From Lentibacillus halodurans (GTDB lineage: Bacteria; Bacillota; Bacilli; Bacillales; Amphibacillaceae): a stretch of 59,581 nt of DNA. The notes below the pieces were generated by a model, which was given only the letters and a program-made list of their open reading frames with translations, made no database searches and was not told the origin of the DNA. Within the stretch, counting starts at the first letter, position 1, and the number at the start of each line of letters is the position of its first letter. The DNA is taken from positions 1 to 59,581 of the forward strand of contig NZ_FOJW01000018.1 of NCBI RefSeq assembly GCF_900112045.1. The letters are read 5' to 3'. The position numbers and the translations under genes are program-made. Shown here piece after piece: positions 1-8,455 of the stretch.

Positions 1-95
1 GAATCGGACCTTTACAGGCAGTTAATTCCTGTAGAACGCTGGATGTTTTGCAGCCATAGATGCCAGGAACTTACTGCCTGTTAAGGCGGGATAAA
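1..95 (+). repeat. Dispersed hairpin repeat, copy A (left end cut by window)
   Basis: The block starts GAATCGGACCTTTAC, forms a long stem between 14-31 (ACAGGCAGTTAATTCCTG) and 64-81 (CAGGAACTTACTGCCTGT, 16 of 18 positions pair), and closes with GTTAAGGCGGGATAAA. The same flanks with different stem arms recur at 40.8 kb, 31.6-31.8 kb and 59.4-59.6 kb. The repeat runs directly into the ribosome-binding site of the next gene, so it lies in that gene's 5' region. Confidence 0.75.
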
Positions 96-109
96 CAGGA
101 GCAGATATT

Positions 110-439
110 ATGACACGACCATTACTGATTGCACTTGTATTAATTGTTTATATTGTATATGTCGGATTTAAGCATAAGGAGATTTGGAAAAAGTTATCGT
201 TACTGCAGATTATCGGTGTTTTCTTTACATTTGCCGGTGTTGTCAGTATTTCAGGAATCATCCTTTATTACGGCAGCCGGTACATTACTTCCGCTGTTTC
301 AAGCAACATCATGGACTTTGCTATTAAGTTCGTTCTGATCATCATCGTCATCGCAGCAGCAGGACTAATATTTTCTTCGATAGCTGGCAAAATTACAAAT
401 GGTGTGATTTCAATTGAGCGGCGACATAAGAAAAACTGA
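110..439 (+). CDS. Small integral membrane protein, unknown function
   Basis: 109 residues, with three strongly hydrophobic stretches (about residues 4-19, 33-54 and 70-92) and a basic C-terminus (ERRHKKN), so an inner-membrane protein with a cytoplasmic tail is likely. The start is supported by AGGAG at 97-101, 8 bases before ATG. I do not recognise a family. It follows a hairpin repeat at 1-95 and is not obviously in an operon with the holin-like gene downstream (about 145 bp gap). Confidence 0.65.
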   Translation: MTRPLLIALVLIVYIVYVGFKHKEIWKKLSLLQIIGVFFTFAGVVSISGIILYYGSRYITSAVSSNIMDFAIKFVLIIIVIAAAGLIFSSIAGKITNGVISIERRHKKN

Positions 440-584
440 ATTTACTGCATGATGATACGTTGTTTTTCAAAAATAGTGCCTTGTTATCTGATGGGAATCT
501 TCCGGACCACAGCCGTTCCAAAAAGCCTTCTGTCTGAACATAATAGTATGGAAAGACTATATGAACATACGAGGAGGTAAACAA

Positions 585-857
585 GTGGACAAAGGCACTG
601 TTATACGGTCGACGGTACTTGCAGCAGCGCTGATCAACCAATTTCTTGTCATCTTCGGAAAATCACCGCTCCCAATTGATGCTGAAATAATTGAACAGAC
701 AGTTTCATTTGTATTCACTTTGGTAACATCCATATGGGCATGGTTCAAAAATAATTATATTACGAAAACAGGCATGAAGCAGAGGGCGGTCTTAATGGAA
801 AATGGTTTTTGTAATAAAAAAGCTGATAGTGAAAATGAAACGGATTCAGATTATTGA
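585..857 (+). CDS. SPP1-type phage holin-like protein
   Basis: 90 residues when begun at the GTG that follows GAGGAGG (571-577); the upstream ATG at 561 has no such site. Residues about 1-58 carry the pattern of the SPP1 holin family: an N-terminal hydrophobic helix, the segment FGKSPLPIDAE, a second hydrophobic helix and WFKNNYITK. Holins of this family form membrane lesions that release phage endolysins. No endolysin, tail or other phage gene is nearby, so this is a solitary, possibly domesticated copy. The C-terminal ~30 residues are acidic and not typical of the family. Confidence 0.8.
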   Translation: MDKGTVIRSTVLAAALINQFLVIFGKSPLPIDAEIIEQTVSFVFTLVTSIWAWFKNNYITKTGMKQRAVLMENGFCNKKADSENETDSDY

Positions 858-918
858 TGAGTATCATGTCAGCAAATAATTTATCAGCTTGAAGGATCTT
901 TTTCTGATTGATTCATTT

Positions 919-950
919 CGCCTGAGTAAAATCGATAACTCAGGCGTTTA
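919..950 (+). terminator. Rho-independent terminator after the holin-like gene
   Basis: A perfect 9-bp stem CGCCTGAGT (919-927) / ACTCAGGCG (938-946) with a 10-base loop is followed by a short T-rich tail (TTTAAAT). Confidence 0.65.
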
Positions 951-1037
951 AATATAGCACAAATTTCCTAATGTAAATTTTCAAATTTATCGATATAATA
1001 ATAAAATACATAATTTTATTTAAGGGGGAGATGGGGG

Positions 1038-2834
1038 ATGCGAGAGACAATGTTAAATCCTAAATGGGATTTGGATAGCATTTTTCCGGGAGGGAGCACG
1101 TCGGAAACATTTCATACCTATTTGGAAAATGTTCAGGAAAATATCCAAAACGTTGGGTCAGAAGTTGATCAGTTTAACCCGAATGATGAAGATGCTGATG
1201 CGGGTGTGCTTGCGAATATTGCAACCTGCCTTGAGGATGCTCAAAACAAGATGAAAGAAGCGTTCGCATTTATTAGTTGCCTTAACGCAGAGGATATGAA
1301 TGATAAAAAGACTGATATTCTGGTTGCCAGAAGAAATGAACTGAGAGCAGAAATGGGTGCGGTCAGGACAAAACTGAATCAAAAACTTACAGAAATCAAT
1401 GATATAGCATGGAACGAACTTCTGGATAAACCTGAATTGAAGCAGCTTCGTTTTGTTTTGAATGAGAAACGAAAGAAGGCAAAGGAATTGCTTTCGCCTG
1501 AACAGGAAGTGCTCATCAACGATTTGGAAGTGGATGGCTATGATGCATGGAATCAAATGTATAATACCATTATCGGGAACATGCGTGTTGAGGTAGAAGA
1601 AGATGGCGAAGTGAATTCCTATTCTGTCGGGCAGGCATCGAATAAACTGACAAGTCCTGATCGTTCCATCCGCAAGCAGGTTTTTAAACAGCTTAATAAG
1701 GAATGGACAAGAAATTCCGATTTTTTTGGTCAAACGTTAAATCATTTGGCAGGATTTCGTCTGCAAAAGTATAAACATCGCAATTGGCACCATGTTTTAA
1801 AAGAGCCGCTTGCAATTAATCGGATGAAACAGGAAACGCTTGACGCCATGTGGACAGCTATTAATCGTAATAAACAGCACTTTGTGGCGTTCCTGCAAAA
1901 GAAAGCCGATTTGTTGGGACAGGAAAAATTAAGTATCTATGATGTCAATGCACCTATATCAAAATCGGTGAAAACATCGACATATACAGAGGGTGCGCAT
2001 TTTATCGTGGAAAATTTTCGTCAGTTCAGTCCGAAAATGGCTAATTTCGCCCAAATGGCCTTTGAAAATCGGTGGATTGAAGCAGAGGATCGACCCGGTA
2101 AACGTCCGGGCGGATTCTGTACCAGTTTTCCCGACAGTAAACAGACGCGTATTTTTATGACCTATTCCGGAACATCTGCCAACATCGCAACACTGGCGCA
2201 CGAATTAGGGCACGCTTATCACCAGCATGTCATGAATGATATACACGGATTAAACCAAGGTTATGCCATGAATGTTGCAGAAACTGCTTCGACATTTGCG
2301 GAAATGATTGTTGCGGATGCTTCGGTAAAACGTGCACAAACAAGCGAAGAAAAAGTGGCGCTGCTTGAAGACAAAATTAAGCGCAGTATCGCGTTTTTCA
2401 TGAACATCCATGCCCGGTTTCTTTTCGAAAGGCGGTTTTATGAGGAACGTCAACAAGGCATGGTTTCTGTCGAAAGGCTAAATGAGTTGATGATCGATGC
2501 ACAAAAGGAAGCGTATTGTGAAATGCTGGATGAATATGATCCGAATTTCTGGGCTTCGAAATTGCATTTTCATATTACCGGTGTACCATTTTATAACTTC
2601 CCCTATACGTTCGGCTATTTGTTCAGCCTCGGAATATATAAATATGCACAGGAGATTGGCAGTGACTTTGAAGATGACTATATTGCATTATTGCGTGATA
2701 CCGGGCGCATGACAGTGGAAGAGCTCGCAGAAAAACACCTGAATGTTGATCTGACAAAACCAGACTTCTGGGAAAATGCCATAAAGTTGTGTGTCGAAGA
2801 TGTCGAAACGTTTCTTTCATTAACAACAGCTTGA
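1038..2834 (+). CDS. M3-family oligoendopeptidase (PepF/M3 type)
   Basis: 598 residues, the usual length of the pepF/M3 oligopeptidases. The N-terminus (NPKWDLDSIFPGGS) is characteristic of this subfamily. Zinc ligands are visible: H388-E-L-G-H392 and the downstream glutamate E415 in NVAETAS, the M3 spacing. These are cytosolic thermolysin-fold enzymes that cleave short peptides; there is no signal peptide. The start is set by AGGGGGAG 7 bases before the ATG at 1038 (a second in-frame ATG lies at 1050). The gene stands alone, with a terminator upstream and the thiamine riboswitch region downstream. The exact physiological peptide substrate cannot be read from the sequence. Confidence 0.92.
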   Translation: MRETMLNPKWDLDSIFPGGSTSETFHTYLENVQENIQNVGSEVDQFNPNDEDADAGVLANIATCLEDAQNKMKEAFAFISCLNAEDMNDKKTDILVARRNELRAEMGAVRTKLNQKLTEINDIAWNELLDKPELKQLRFVLNEKRKKAKELLSPEQEVLINDLEVDGYDAWNQMYNTIIGNMRVEVEEDGEVNSYSVGQASNKLTSPDRSIRKQVFKQLNKEWTRNSDFFGQTLNHLAGFRLQKYKHRNWHHVLKEPLAINRMKQETLDAMWTAINRNKQHFVAFLQKKADLLGQEKLSIYDVNAPISKSVKTSTYTEGAHFIVENFRQFSPKMANFAQMAFENRWIEAEDRPGKRPGGFCTSFPDSKQTRIFMTYSGTSANIATLAHELGHAYHQHVMNDIHGLNQGYAMNVAETASTFAEMIVADASVKRAQTSEEKVALLEDKIKRSIAFFMNIHARFLFERRFYEERQQGMVSVERLNELMIDAQKEAYCEMLDEYDPNFWASKLHFHITGVPFYNFPYTFGYLFSLGIYKYAQEIGSDFEDDYIALLRDTGRMTVEELAEKHLNVDLTKPDFWENAIKLCVEDVETFLSLTTA

Positions 2835-3015
2835 ATACATGTGAGCACCTCGTCAGTTCATGCAACAAGGTACTCGAAATCTGCATCCAGCAAGTACATC
2901 ACATTGATTGAGCCCAGTCTGAAATCAAGCGGCATTCTATCGTACGGAAAACGTTTGTTAATAACCCAGCTATACGTTATAATGGAAACAGCAAAAAAAG
3001 CATAGGTTAGAAGCC

Positions 3016-3102
3016 TTCAAGGGGAGCCATATGGCTGAGAGTGAACAGACTGCTGTTCTGACCCTTCGAACCTGTTAGTTAATACTAACGTAGGGATGGT
3101 GG
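3016..3102 (+). promoter_or_regulatory. TPP (THI-box) riboswitch
   Basis: The conserved elements occur in order: AAGGGGAGCC, GGCTGAGAG, a variable P3 hairpin, GACCCTTCGAACCTG, a variable P5 hairpin (GTTAATACTAAC) and CGTAGGGA. It precedes a ThiT-type transporter, so binding of thiamine pyrophosphate should reduce transporter expression through the downstream terminator. Confidence 0.95.
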
Positions 3103-3121
3103 TTTTTTTGATGGAAACAAT

Positions 3122-3179
3122 AGCAATGTATGAGCGGATTTCCCCATCAGGAAGCTCCCCCTTGGCATTGCTTTTTTTA
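3122..3179 (+). terminator. Riboswitch expression-platform terminator
   Basis: AGCAATG (3122-3128) pairs with CATTGCT (3166-3172), followed by a T run to 3178; an inner GAGC/GCTC pairing helps the stem. The internal GCTCCCCCTTG (3153-3163) is complementary to CAAGGGGAGC at the 5' edge of the aptamer, giving a plausible alternative (antiterminating) fold. Confidence 0.75.
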
Positions 3180-3234
3180 TGTTTAAAAAAATTTAGCAGG
3201 CAGTATGGATCTGCCAGCAAAGGGGAAGGTTTTT

Positions 3235-3807
3235 ATGCGTTCAAAACGTACACTGTTTTTGATTGAAGTGGCTGTTTTTACAGCATTGGCACTTATGCTG
3301 GACATTATTCCGTTTTTATCGATCAAACTTTGGGCACAAGGTGGTTCTGTATCATTGGCGATGATACCGGTGTTTATTCTTGCGTTTCGCTGGGGACTTA
3401 AAGGCGGACTTTTGTCAGGATTTTTATGGGGAATTCTGCAAATTGCTACGGGTACCGGCTATGTGCTCCATCCGGTACAGGGTTTCATTGACTATGCACT
3501 AGCCTTTACGGTCATTGGCTTTGCGGGGATTTTTGCGAATCAGGTTCAGGAAGCAGTTCAATCCGGGCAGGCCAAAACCTATCTTACCTATATTACACTT
3601 GGGGTTATTCTAGGCAGTATGCTGCGGTTTGCAGCTCATTTTGCAGCAGGTGTTGTATTTTTTGAATCGGCTGTGGAAGGGCAATCTGTCTGGGTTTATT
3701 CATTATTGTACAATATTTCTTATATTATTCCATCGTTGATCATTAGTGCAGTTGCCATTTTCCTTTTGTTCCACAAGCAGCCGAGAACATTGCTGCGGGC
3801 TGCTTAG
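3235..3807 (+). CDS. thiT: Thiamine ECF transporter substrate-binding subunit ThiT
   Basis: 190 residues, with about six hydrophobic helices; the ThiT/YuaJ family signature is visible in the N-terminal ALMLDIIPF, the WAQGGSVSLAMIP loop (thiamine-binding region) and FRWGLKGGLLSG. ThiT is the membrane S-component that binds thiamine and works with the shared EcfA/EcfT energising module encoded elsewhere. The ATG at 3235 is preferred over the in-frame ATG at 3205 because AGGGGAAGG (3221-3229) sits 5-6 bases upstream. The TPP riboswitch and its terminator at 3016-3179 control it. A strong hairpin at 3892-3946 could end the transcript. Confidence 0.95.
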   Translation: MRSKRTLFLIEVAVFTALALMLDIIPFLSIKLWAQGGSVSLAMIPVFILAFRWGLKGGLLSGFLWGILQIATGTGYVLHPVQGFIDYALAFTVIGFAGIFANQVQEAVQSGQAKTYLTYITLGVILGSMLRFAAHFAAGVVFFESAVEGQSVWVYSLLYNISYIIPSLIISAVAIFLLFHKQPRTLLRAA

Positions 3808-3865
3808 GACATTTCATGATCCGCTCATAACCTCAAAATTTAACAAAATATTCCGGGACAATAGT

Positions 3866-4391
3866 GGCTGAGACAAAAGGATATTAGCCAAAGATACATC
3901 CGAACGATGATTCCACTATGATGGGAACAGTTCGGATGTATCTTTTGGGGGATGTTTGAACATTTGTTGCGCATGATCGATCAACTGAGAAGTCACTTGC
4001 TCTTAAATTTGCTTGCTTCCATGCTTTTGTTGGTGAGTGCATGATGGTTCTGCGGAAAAAAATACGCCCTTTCCGGGGGCACGGCCTCAGCTAAATTTGG
4101 CAAGAAACACACTTGGCAAAGTTGATCTTCGGCTCGCGCTGTTCCCCAGGCGTGTCACATTTTTCCACAGCTTAGAACCGTGTTCTCATCAGGTGACAGC
4201 AAGTTCAATGAATGATCGCACGCAACTAACATCAGAATGGAAGGAAGGCTGCACCAAGACAAATTGTCACGCGTTCGCAGTCGGTATCAACGATGAATAA
4301 GCATGTGACTGTTGAAAAAGTAAAATGCTGCCCTTCCTGCCCTGTAATCGTTCGTCTTTAACGTGAAAAGTTTTAATTGGGTTCCAGCCTC
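3866..4391 (+). repeat. Long inverted repeat, left copy
   Basis: This ~525 bp block, from GGCTGAGACAAAAGG to GGTTCCAGCCTC, recurs in reverse complement at 7767-8455 with only scattered mismatches plus one insertion there. It contains a perfect 14-bp hairpin (3892-3905 / 3930-3943) and a GC-rich segment (GGCACGGCCTCAGCT, CTTCGGCTCGCGCTGTTCCC) of the kind common as intergenic repeats in Bacillaceae. An 87-codon open frame inside it is not conserved in the other copy and is not called. Confidence 0.85.
3892..3946 (+). terminator. Strong hairpin with T tail, downstream of thiT
   Basis: AGATACATCCGAAC (3892-3905) pairs perfectly with GTTCGGATGTATCT (3930-3943), followed by TTT. It is part of the inverted repeat and is kept, with one mismatch, in the right copy (8378-8391 / 8416-8429). 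It could terminate thiT. Confidence 0.5.
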
Positions 4392-4431
4392 TATTTTTCA
4401 TATATACTTGGTATCAAAAGGTGGAATTCGT

Positions 4432-4581
4432 ATGCGGGAACTGATCGGTGAATGCCAGTCATGTGGAAAACACGTCTATTGTGAGAACGGTTTTTTTGAT
4501 GGGAGTCAGGAGAATGGAAATCTATTGTGTAATCATTGTGCCGAAAAAAATGAATCGAAGCAAAGAAGAACTCCTGAATGA
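4432..4581 (+). CDS. Small zinc-ribbon protein, unknown function
   Basis: 49 residues beginning MRELIGECQSCGKHV, with two CxxC knuckles (CQSC near residues 8-11 and CNHC near 32-35) that should bind one zinc ion; the C-terminus is charged. The ATG at 4432 has AGGTGG 7 bases upstream (4419-4424); an earlier in-frame ATG at 4363 lies inside the repeat and has no such site. It begins about 40 bp after the left inverted repeat. No family name is recognised; small treble-clef or ribbon proteins of this kind often bind RNA, DNA or a protein partner, but nothing here shows which. Confidence 0.65.
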   Translation: MRELIGECQSCGKHVYCENGFFDGSQENGNLLCNHCAEKNESKQRRTPE

Positions 4582-4711
4582 ACGGTATCACGCCTGAAGT
4601 TCATATTTCAGATCCCGAAGTTTACAATCTAAGTCGCTAAATGTGAATTTTTTCACTGCTTTCTTTCGGTGTGCATAGGCTATAGCACAGTCCGGAAAGG
4701 AAGTGTTTAGC

Positions 4712-6133
4712 GTGGAATTAACCTTATCCCATTGGTTATATGGCCTATTCACATTAATGATCATTTTGACGATGATTTTCCGTAAAGCTGTTGTGCTTCC
4801 AACGTTACTCGGAACATTTGTGATTGCCTGGGATTACAAGGGCAGCCTGATCGATGGTTTTACAGCAATATTTAATGCGAATCTCGTTGCAGCGAAAGAA
4901 CTTTTTAATATCTTTTTGATCATTACGTTCATGTTGGCGCTACTGTATTCCTTGCGTGATCTCGGCGCTGATCGGAGGATGATTCAGCCGATACAGAAAT
5001 TAATGGTAAATGGCCATGTTTCATTTTTTGTATTAGTTGCAGTGACTTATGTTATCTCATTATTCTTTTGGCCTACTCCAGCTGTACCGCTGATATGTGC
5101 CTTGCTTGTTCCAGCAGCCATTCGGTCGGGTCTGCCGGCAATGACTGCTGCAGTGGCTGTTGCATTGGCTGGTCAGGGAATGGCGCTGTCTTCTGACTAC
5201 ATTGTGCAGGTTGCACCGAATTTGTCAGCAACTTCAGCAGGAATCGATATAGCACTTGTCGCTGATAAAGCACTTGCCTTATCGTTGATTGCCGGTGGTG
5301 TTGCAATCGGGCTTGCATATCTAATGTATAGGAAGACAATTCGTTCAAAAGACAGTGAACACAATGAAATCGAAATGAGACAGATGCAGACAGCTAAGGA
5401 ATCAGAAAATATTGCAAAATCGACCCATTTGAATACGTGGAGTAAATTGTTTGCAGTACTTGTTCCGGTTTCACTTTTAGCCGTTGTGATTTACATGATG
5501 TATTCGAAACTGAATGCCGGACGGATGAGCGGATTTGAGGGTGGTGACGGTGCCGCATTTGTCGGAGGTGTTGCCGTTATATTGCTGTTATTATCAACTG
5601 TGGCATTTGGCCGCCAGAAAGCATTAGATTATATAAGTAATCATATTACTGAAGGCTTTGTCTTTGCGTTTAAAGCAATGGGACCGGTCATTCCGATCGC
5701 AGGATTCTTTTTTCTTGGCAGCTCGGATTTTTCCGGAGATATTCTCGGTATGGAGGAAAACGCGCCTGGCTTTCTGTTTGATCTTGTTGAATCCTCACAG
5801 CAATTTGTCCCGCAAAGTGCGTTGCTTGCTGCATTTAGTGTCCTGATTATTGGTATTGTTACTGGACTTGACGGATCAGGATTTTCCGGTTTACCGCTAA
5901 CCGGTGCGCTAGCCGCATCATTGGAAACCACGTCAATTGATGCAGGGACACTCGCTGCGATTGGTCAAATGGGATCTATCTGGACCGGCGGCGGAACCAT
6001 TGTAGCCTGGTCCTCACTGATAGCCATTGCTGGTTTCTGCGGTGTGTCAGTAATGGATCTAGTCCGAAAAAATTTTTTGCCGGTTATGCTTGGGCTGTTT
6101 ACTGCTGCCTTATTGGCTCTGTTTATCTTTTAA
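4712..6133 (+). CDS. Multi-pass permease of the ion-transporter (IT) type, substrate unknown
   Basis: About 473 residues, with roughly twelve hydrophobic helices and one charged cytoplasmic loop (about residues 211-243). Features visible are WPTPAVPLICALLVP in the first half, repeated in style by TGLDGSGFSGLPLTGAL in the second half, an internally repeated arrangement with helix-breaking re-entrant segments that is typical of secondary carriers of the IT superfamily (citrate, arsenite, dicarboxylate and Na+/H+ carriers). I cannot assign a substrate. GTG at 4712 is taken as the start because GGAAAGGAAG lies at a workable distance; a GTG at 4703 overlaps that site. With gdhA it lies between the two arms of the inverted repeat. 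Confidence 0.7.
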   Translation: MELTLSHWLYGLFTLMIILTMIFRKAVVLPTLLGTFVIAWDYKGSLIDGFTAIFNANLVAAKELFNIFLIITFMLALLYSLRDLGADRRMIQPIQKLMVNGHVSFFVLVAVTYVISLFFWPTPAVPLICALLVPAAIRSGLPAMTAAVAVALAGQGMALSSDYIVQVAPNLSATSAGIDIALVADKALALSLIAGGVAIGLAYLMYRKTIRSKDSEHNEIEMRQMQTAKESENIAKSTHLNTWSKLFAVLVPVSLLAVVIYMMYSKLNAGRMSGFEGGDGAAFVGGVAVILLLLSTVAFGRQKALDYISNHITEGFVFAFKAMGPVIPIAGFFFLGSSDFSGDILGMEENAPGFLFDLVESSQQFVPQSALLAAFSVLIIGIVTGLDGSGFSGLPLTGALAASLETTSIDAGTLAAIGQMGSIWTGGGTIVAWSSLIAIAGFCGVSVMDLVRKNFLPVMLGLFTAALLALFIF

Positions 6134-6312
6134 GGACATTATTCAAAATCCGGTCGTCATAAAACACTAGACATTTTTGACAAACTGTTTGAAAAAAGAA
6201 GAGCACTTCTTCTGCGTGCGGAGTGGATGTTAAACACATGTTATTGTTGAATAATTAGTCTTAAAAGTGTAAAACCTCCAAGTAGAATGGTTATAGATAT
6301 TCATAGCCACAA

Positions 6313-6349
6313 GTTGTAATATATAGAGGAAAAGGTTGTATTATACAAC
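6313..6349 (+). promoter_or_regulatory. Palindromic operator candidate before the glutamate dehydrogenase gene
   Basis: GTTGTATTATACAAC (6335-6349) is a perfect palindrome with 6-bp arms; a further GTTGTA half-site lies at 6313-6318, 22 bp (about two helical turns) upstream. TTGTAA (6314-6319) with a 17-bp spacer to TGTATT (6337-6342) would be a weak sigma-A promoter overlapping the palindrome, so a bound protein would block it. The regulator is unknown. Confidence 0.4.
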
Positions 6350-6367
6350 GAGAACGGAGGTAGCAAT

Positions 6368-7747
6368 ATGGGTAATAGTACTGAAAAAATTGTCCAGGAA
6401 TCGCTGGATGCGTTAATGGATGATGACTCTTTTCTGCCGGAATTAAAAGATCAGGCACGGGAGAAAGCTTTTTCTTCATTGAATTCTATTTTGTCCACTC
6501 CGAACCATGTCAACAAGTCTTTTTTGCGCGTTACCCTGGAAAATGGCAAGGTGGAACGCATCCCATCATTCCGGATTCAGCATAACAATATATTAGGTCC
6601 GTATAAAGGCGGCATTCGTTTCCATGAATCGGTATCTGAAGAGGAAGTGGGAAATTTCGCTGTACTGATGACGTTGAAAAATGCCTTGCATGAAGTTCCG
6701 TTTGGCGGCGGAAAAGGCGGAGTAATCATTAATCCAAGAGAATATTCGGTAAAAGAACTGAATCTGATCTGTCGGAAATATGTTCAATATTTCAGCGATA
6801 TCATTGGGCCTGATAAAGACATACCGGCACCGGACGTCGGGACGGGTGACCGGGAAATGGATTGGATGATGGGTGAATATAAAAGCATCCATCCCGGCAG
6901 GCCATACAGGGGCAGTTTCACCGGCAAAAGTGTCCTCAATGGCGGTTCTTTGGGAAGAAGAGAGGCCACAGGCAAAGGTGTTTACTATTCATTCCGCTAT
7001 ATGCTCCACGATTTTGCTAAAGATCAGGAGAAATGGCTTTCACAGCGTGATAATAAATTTGCCAAAACAGTCTTGGATCATGTCGATCAAACAGTATCGA
7101 TTGCTGTTCAGGGATTCGGCAATGTCGGTTCTATTGCAGCCCTTGAAGCATATCAATGTCAGTACTTGAACAATAAAATCGTTGCTGTCAGTGACCGGAA
7201 TGTTACCCTCTATAACTCGGATGGTCTTGATATATCAAACCTGATTGAATACACCGAAAATCATGAGGGTGATCTGCCTACAGACGAGGAACAGTTAAAG
7301 GACGCTGATATCAAGGCAACCATCCGGGATCGTGATGATCTCTTGACACTTGACGTAGACGTATTAATGCTGGCAGCCCTCGAAGCTCAAATCCATCAGG
7401 AAAATATGAAGGATGTCAAGGCAAGAATCATCGTTGAAGGAGCGAATGCACCGATAACCAGTGGTGCTGATAAATACTTGAGTGAAAACGGTGTTGTCAT
7501 CATCCCGGATATTCTCGCAAATGCCGGTGGTGTTATTGTTTCCTATCTGGAATGGCTGCAGGGAAGGGAAACACAGTTTATCAGTGAAGATGAAGTGTTC
7601 AGCCGGCTTTTTGATCAAATGAAAGAGACATTTGATACGATTTATCCGCAATTTTACGGTGACCCATTTCCATTGCGGCAAAATTGCTATATCCATGCGG
7701 TCATGAAAATTTCCACGATCATTTATCGGCAGGGTAAACTATATTGA
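6368..7747 (+). CDS. gdhA: Glutamate dehydrogenase (Glu/Leu/Phe/Val dehydrogenase family)
   Basis: 459 residues. The N-terminal dimerisation/substrate domain has GPYKGGIRFH, the catalytic-lysine motif FGGGKGGV (Lys116) and PAPDVGTGDREM; the C-terminal Rossmann domain shows VQGFGNVGS and VVEGANAP-like IVEGANAPITS. It interconverts glutamate and 2-oxoglutarate plus ammonium with NAD(P)H. It is longer than the ~425-residue RocG/GudB enzymes because of an extra charged stretch at about residues 218-240 before the nucleotide fold, so it is not simply RocG. GGAGG precedes the ATG at a good distance. A palindromic site lies just upstream, and the gene is inside an inverted-repeat-bounded segment. 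Cofactor preference is not readable with certainty. Confidence 0.88.
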   Translation: MGNSTEKIVQESLDALMDDDSFLPELKDQAREKAFSSLNSILSTPNHVNKSFLRVTLENGKVERIPSFRIQHNNILGPYKGGIRFHESVSEEEVGNFAVLMTLKNALHEVPFGGGKGGVIINPREYSVKELNLICRKYVQYFSDIIGPDKDIPAPDVGTGDREMDWMMGEYKSIHPGRPYRGSFTGKSVLNGGSLGRREATGKGVYYSFRYMLHDFAKDQEKWLSQRDNKFAKTVLDHVDQTVSIAVQGFGNVGSIAALEAYQCQYLNNKIVAVSDRNVTLYNSDGLDISNLIEYTENHEGDLPTDEEQLKDADIKATIRDRDDLLTLDVDVLMLAALEAQIHQENMKDVKARIIVEGANAPITSGADKYLSENGVVIIPDILANAGGVIVSYLEWLQGRETQFISEDEVFSRLFDQMKETFDTIYPQFYGDPFPLRQNCYIHAVMKISTIIYRQGKLY

Positions 7748-7766
7748 ACATAACTATCAAAGTAAG

Positions 7767-8455
7767 AGGCTGGAACACAATGAAAACTTTCCATGCTAAA
7801 GACGAACGATTACAGGGCAGGAAGTACAGCATTTGACTTTTTCAACAGTCACATCCTTATTCATTGTTGATACCGACTGCGAACGCGTGACAATTTGTTC
7901 CTTCCATTCTGATGTTAGTTGCGTGCTATCATTCGCTCCGGCAGCATACTGCGCTTTCCATCGGCACGGCCTCAGCCTCCTCGGAAAGCAAAGACCTCTT
8001 CCTGCGGGGTCTTCGACTCGTGCTGTTCCCATAATAGGAGTCTCCGTATGCTGCCTCCGCTCATGTTGGGGTGCTGATTGTTGGAAGAAAAGGACTGATG
8101 GAACGATATTCATTGAACTTGCTGTTACCTGATGAGAACACGATTCTAAGCTGCGGAAAAATGCGACACGCCTGAGGGAACAGCGCGAGCCGAAGATCAA
8201 CTTTGCCAAGTGTGTTTCTTGTCAAAGTTAGCTGAGGCCGTGCCCCGGAAAGGACGTATTTTTCCGCAGCGACCATCATGCACTCACCAACAAAAGCATG
8301 GAAAAAAGCGAATCTAAGGCCAAGTAACTTCTCAGTTGATCGATCATTCGCAACAAATTTTCAACAATACCCTCAAAAGATACATCCGAACTGTTCCAAT
8401 CATAGTAGAATCATCGTTCGGATTTATCTCTGGTTAATATACTTTTGTCTCAGCT
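7767..8455 (-). repeat. Long inverted repeat, right copy, with nested insertion
   Basis: This is the reverse complement of 3866-4391, from the GGCTGGAAC edge at 7769 to CTTTTGTCTCAGC at 8442-8454. It is longer than the left copy because of an extra ~180 bp between about 7933 and 8111. Overlapping open frames on both strands in this block are by-products of the repeat. No gene is seen from 7748 to 8685. Confidence 0.85.
7936..8063. repeat. GC-rich palindromic element nested in the right inverted repeat
   Basis: The ends are imperfect inverted repeats (GCTCCGGCAGCATAC near 7936 and GTATGCTGCCTCCGCTC near 8047). The middle reads, on the minus strand, as the GGAACAGCACGAG / GAAGACCCCGCAGGAAG / GAGGCTGAGGCCGTGCC type of intergenic repeat that I recognise from many Bacillaceae genomes. 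Absence of this block from the left inverted-repeat copy shows it as an insertion here or a loss there. Confidence 0.65.

Noticed and set aside
4037-4300. 87-codon open frame on the plus strand
   Set aside because: It lies wholly inside the left inverted repeat, has no ribosome site, and its frame is broken in the right copy.
7796-8279. Overlapping open frames on both strands
   Set aside because: They fall in the right inverted repeat and its nested GC-rich insertion; no codon structure or ribosome site supports them.
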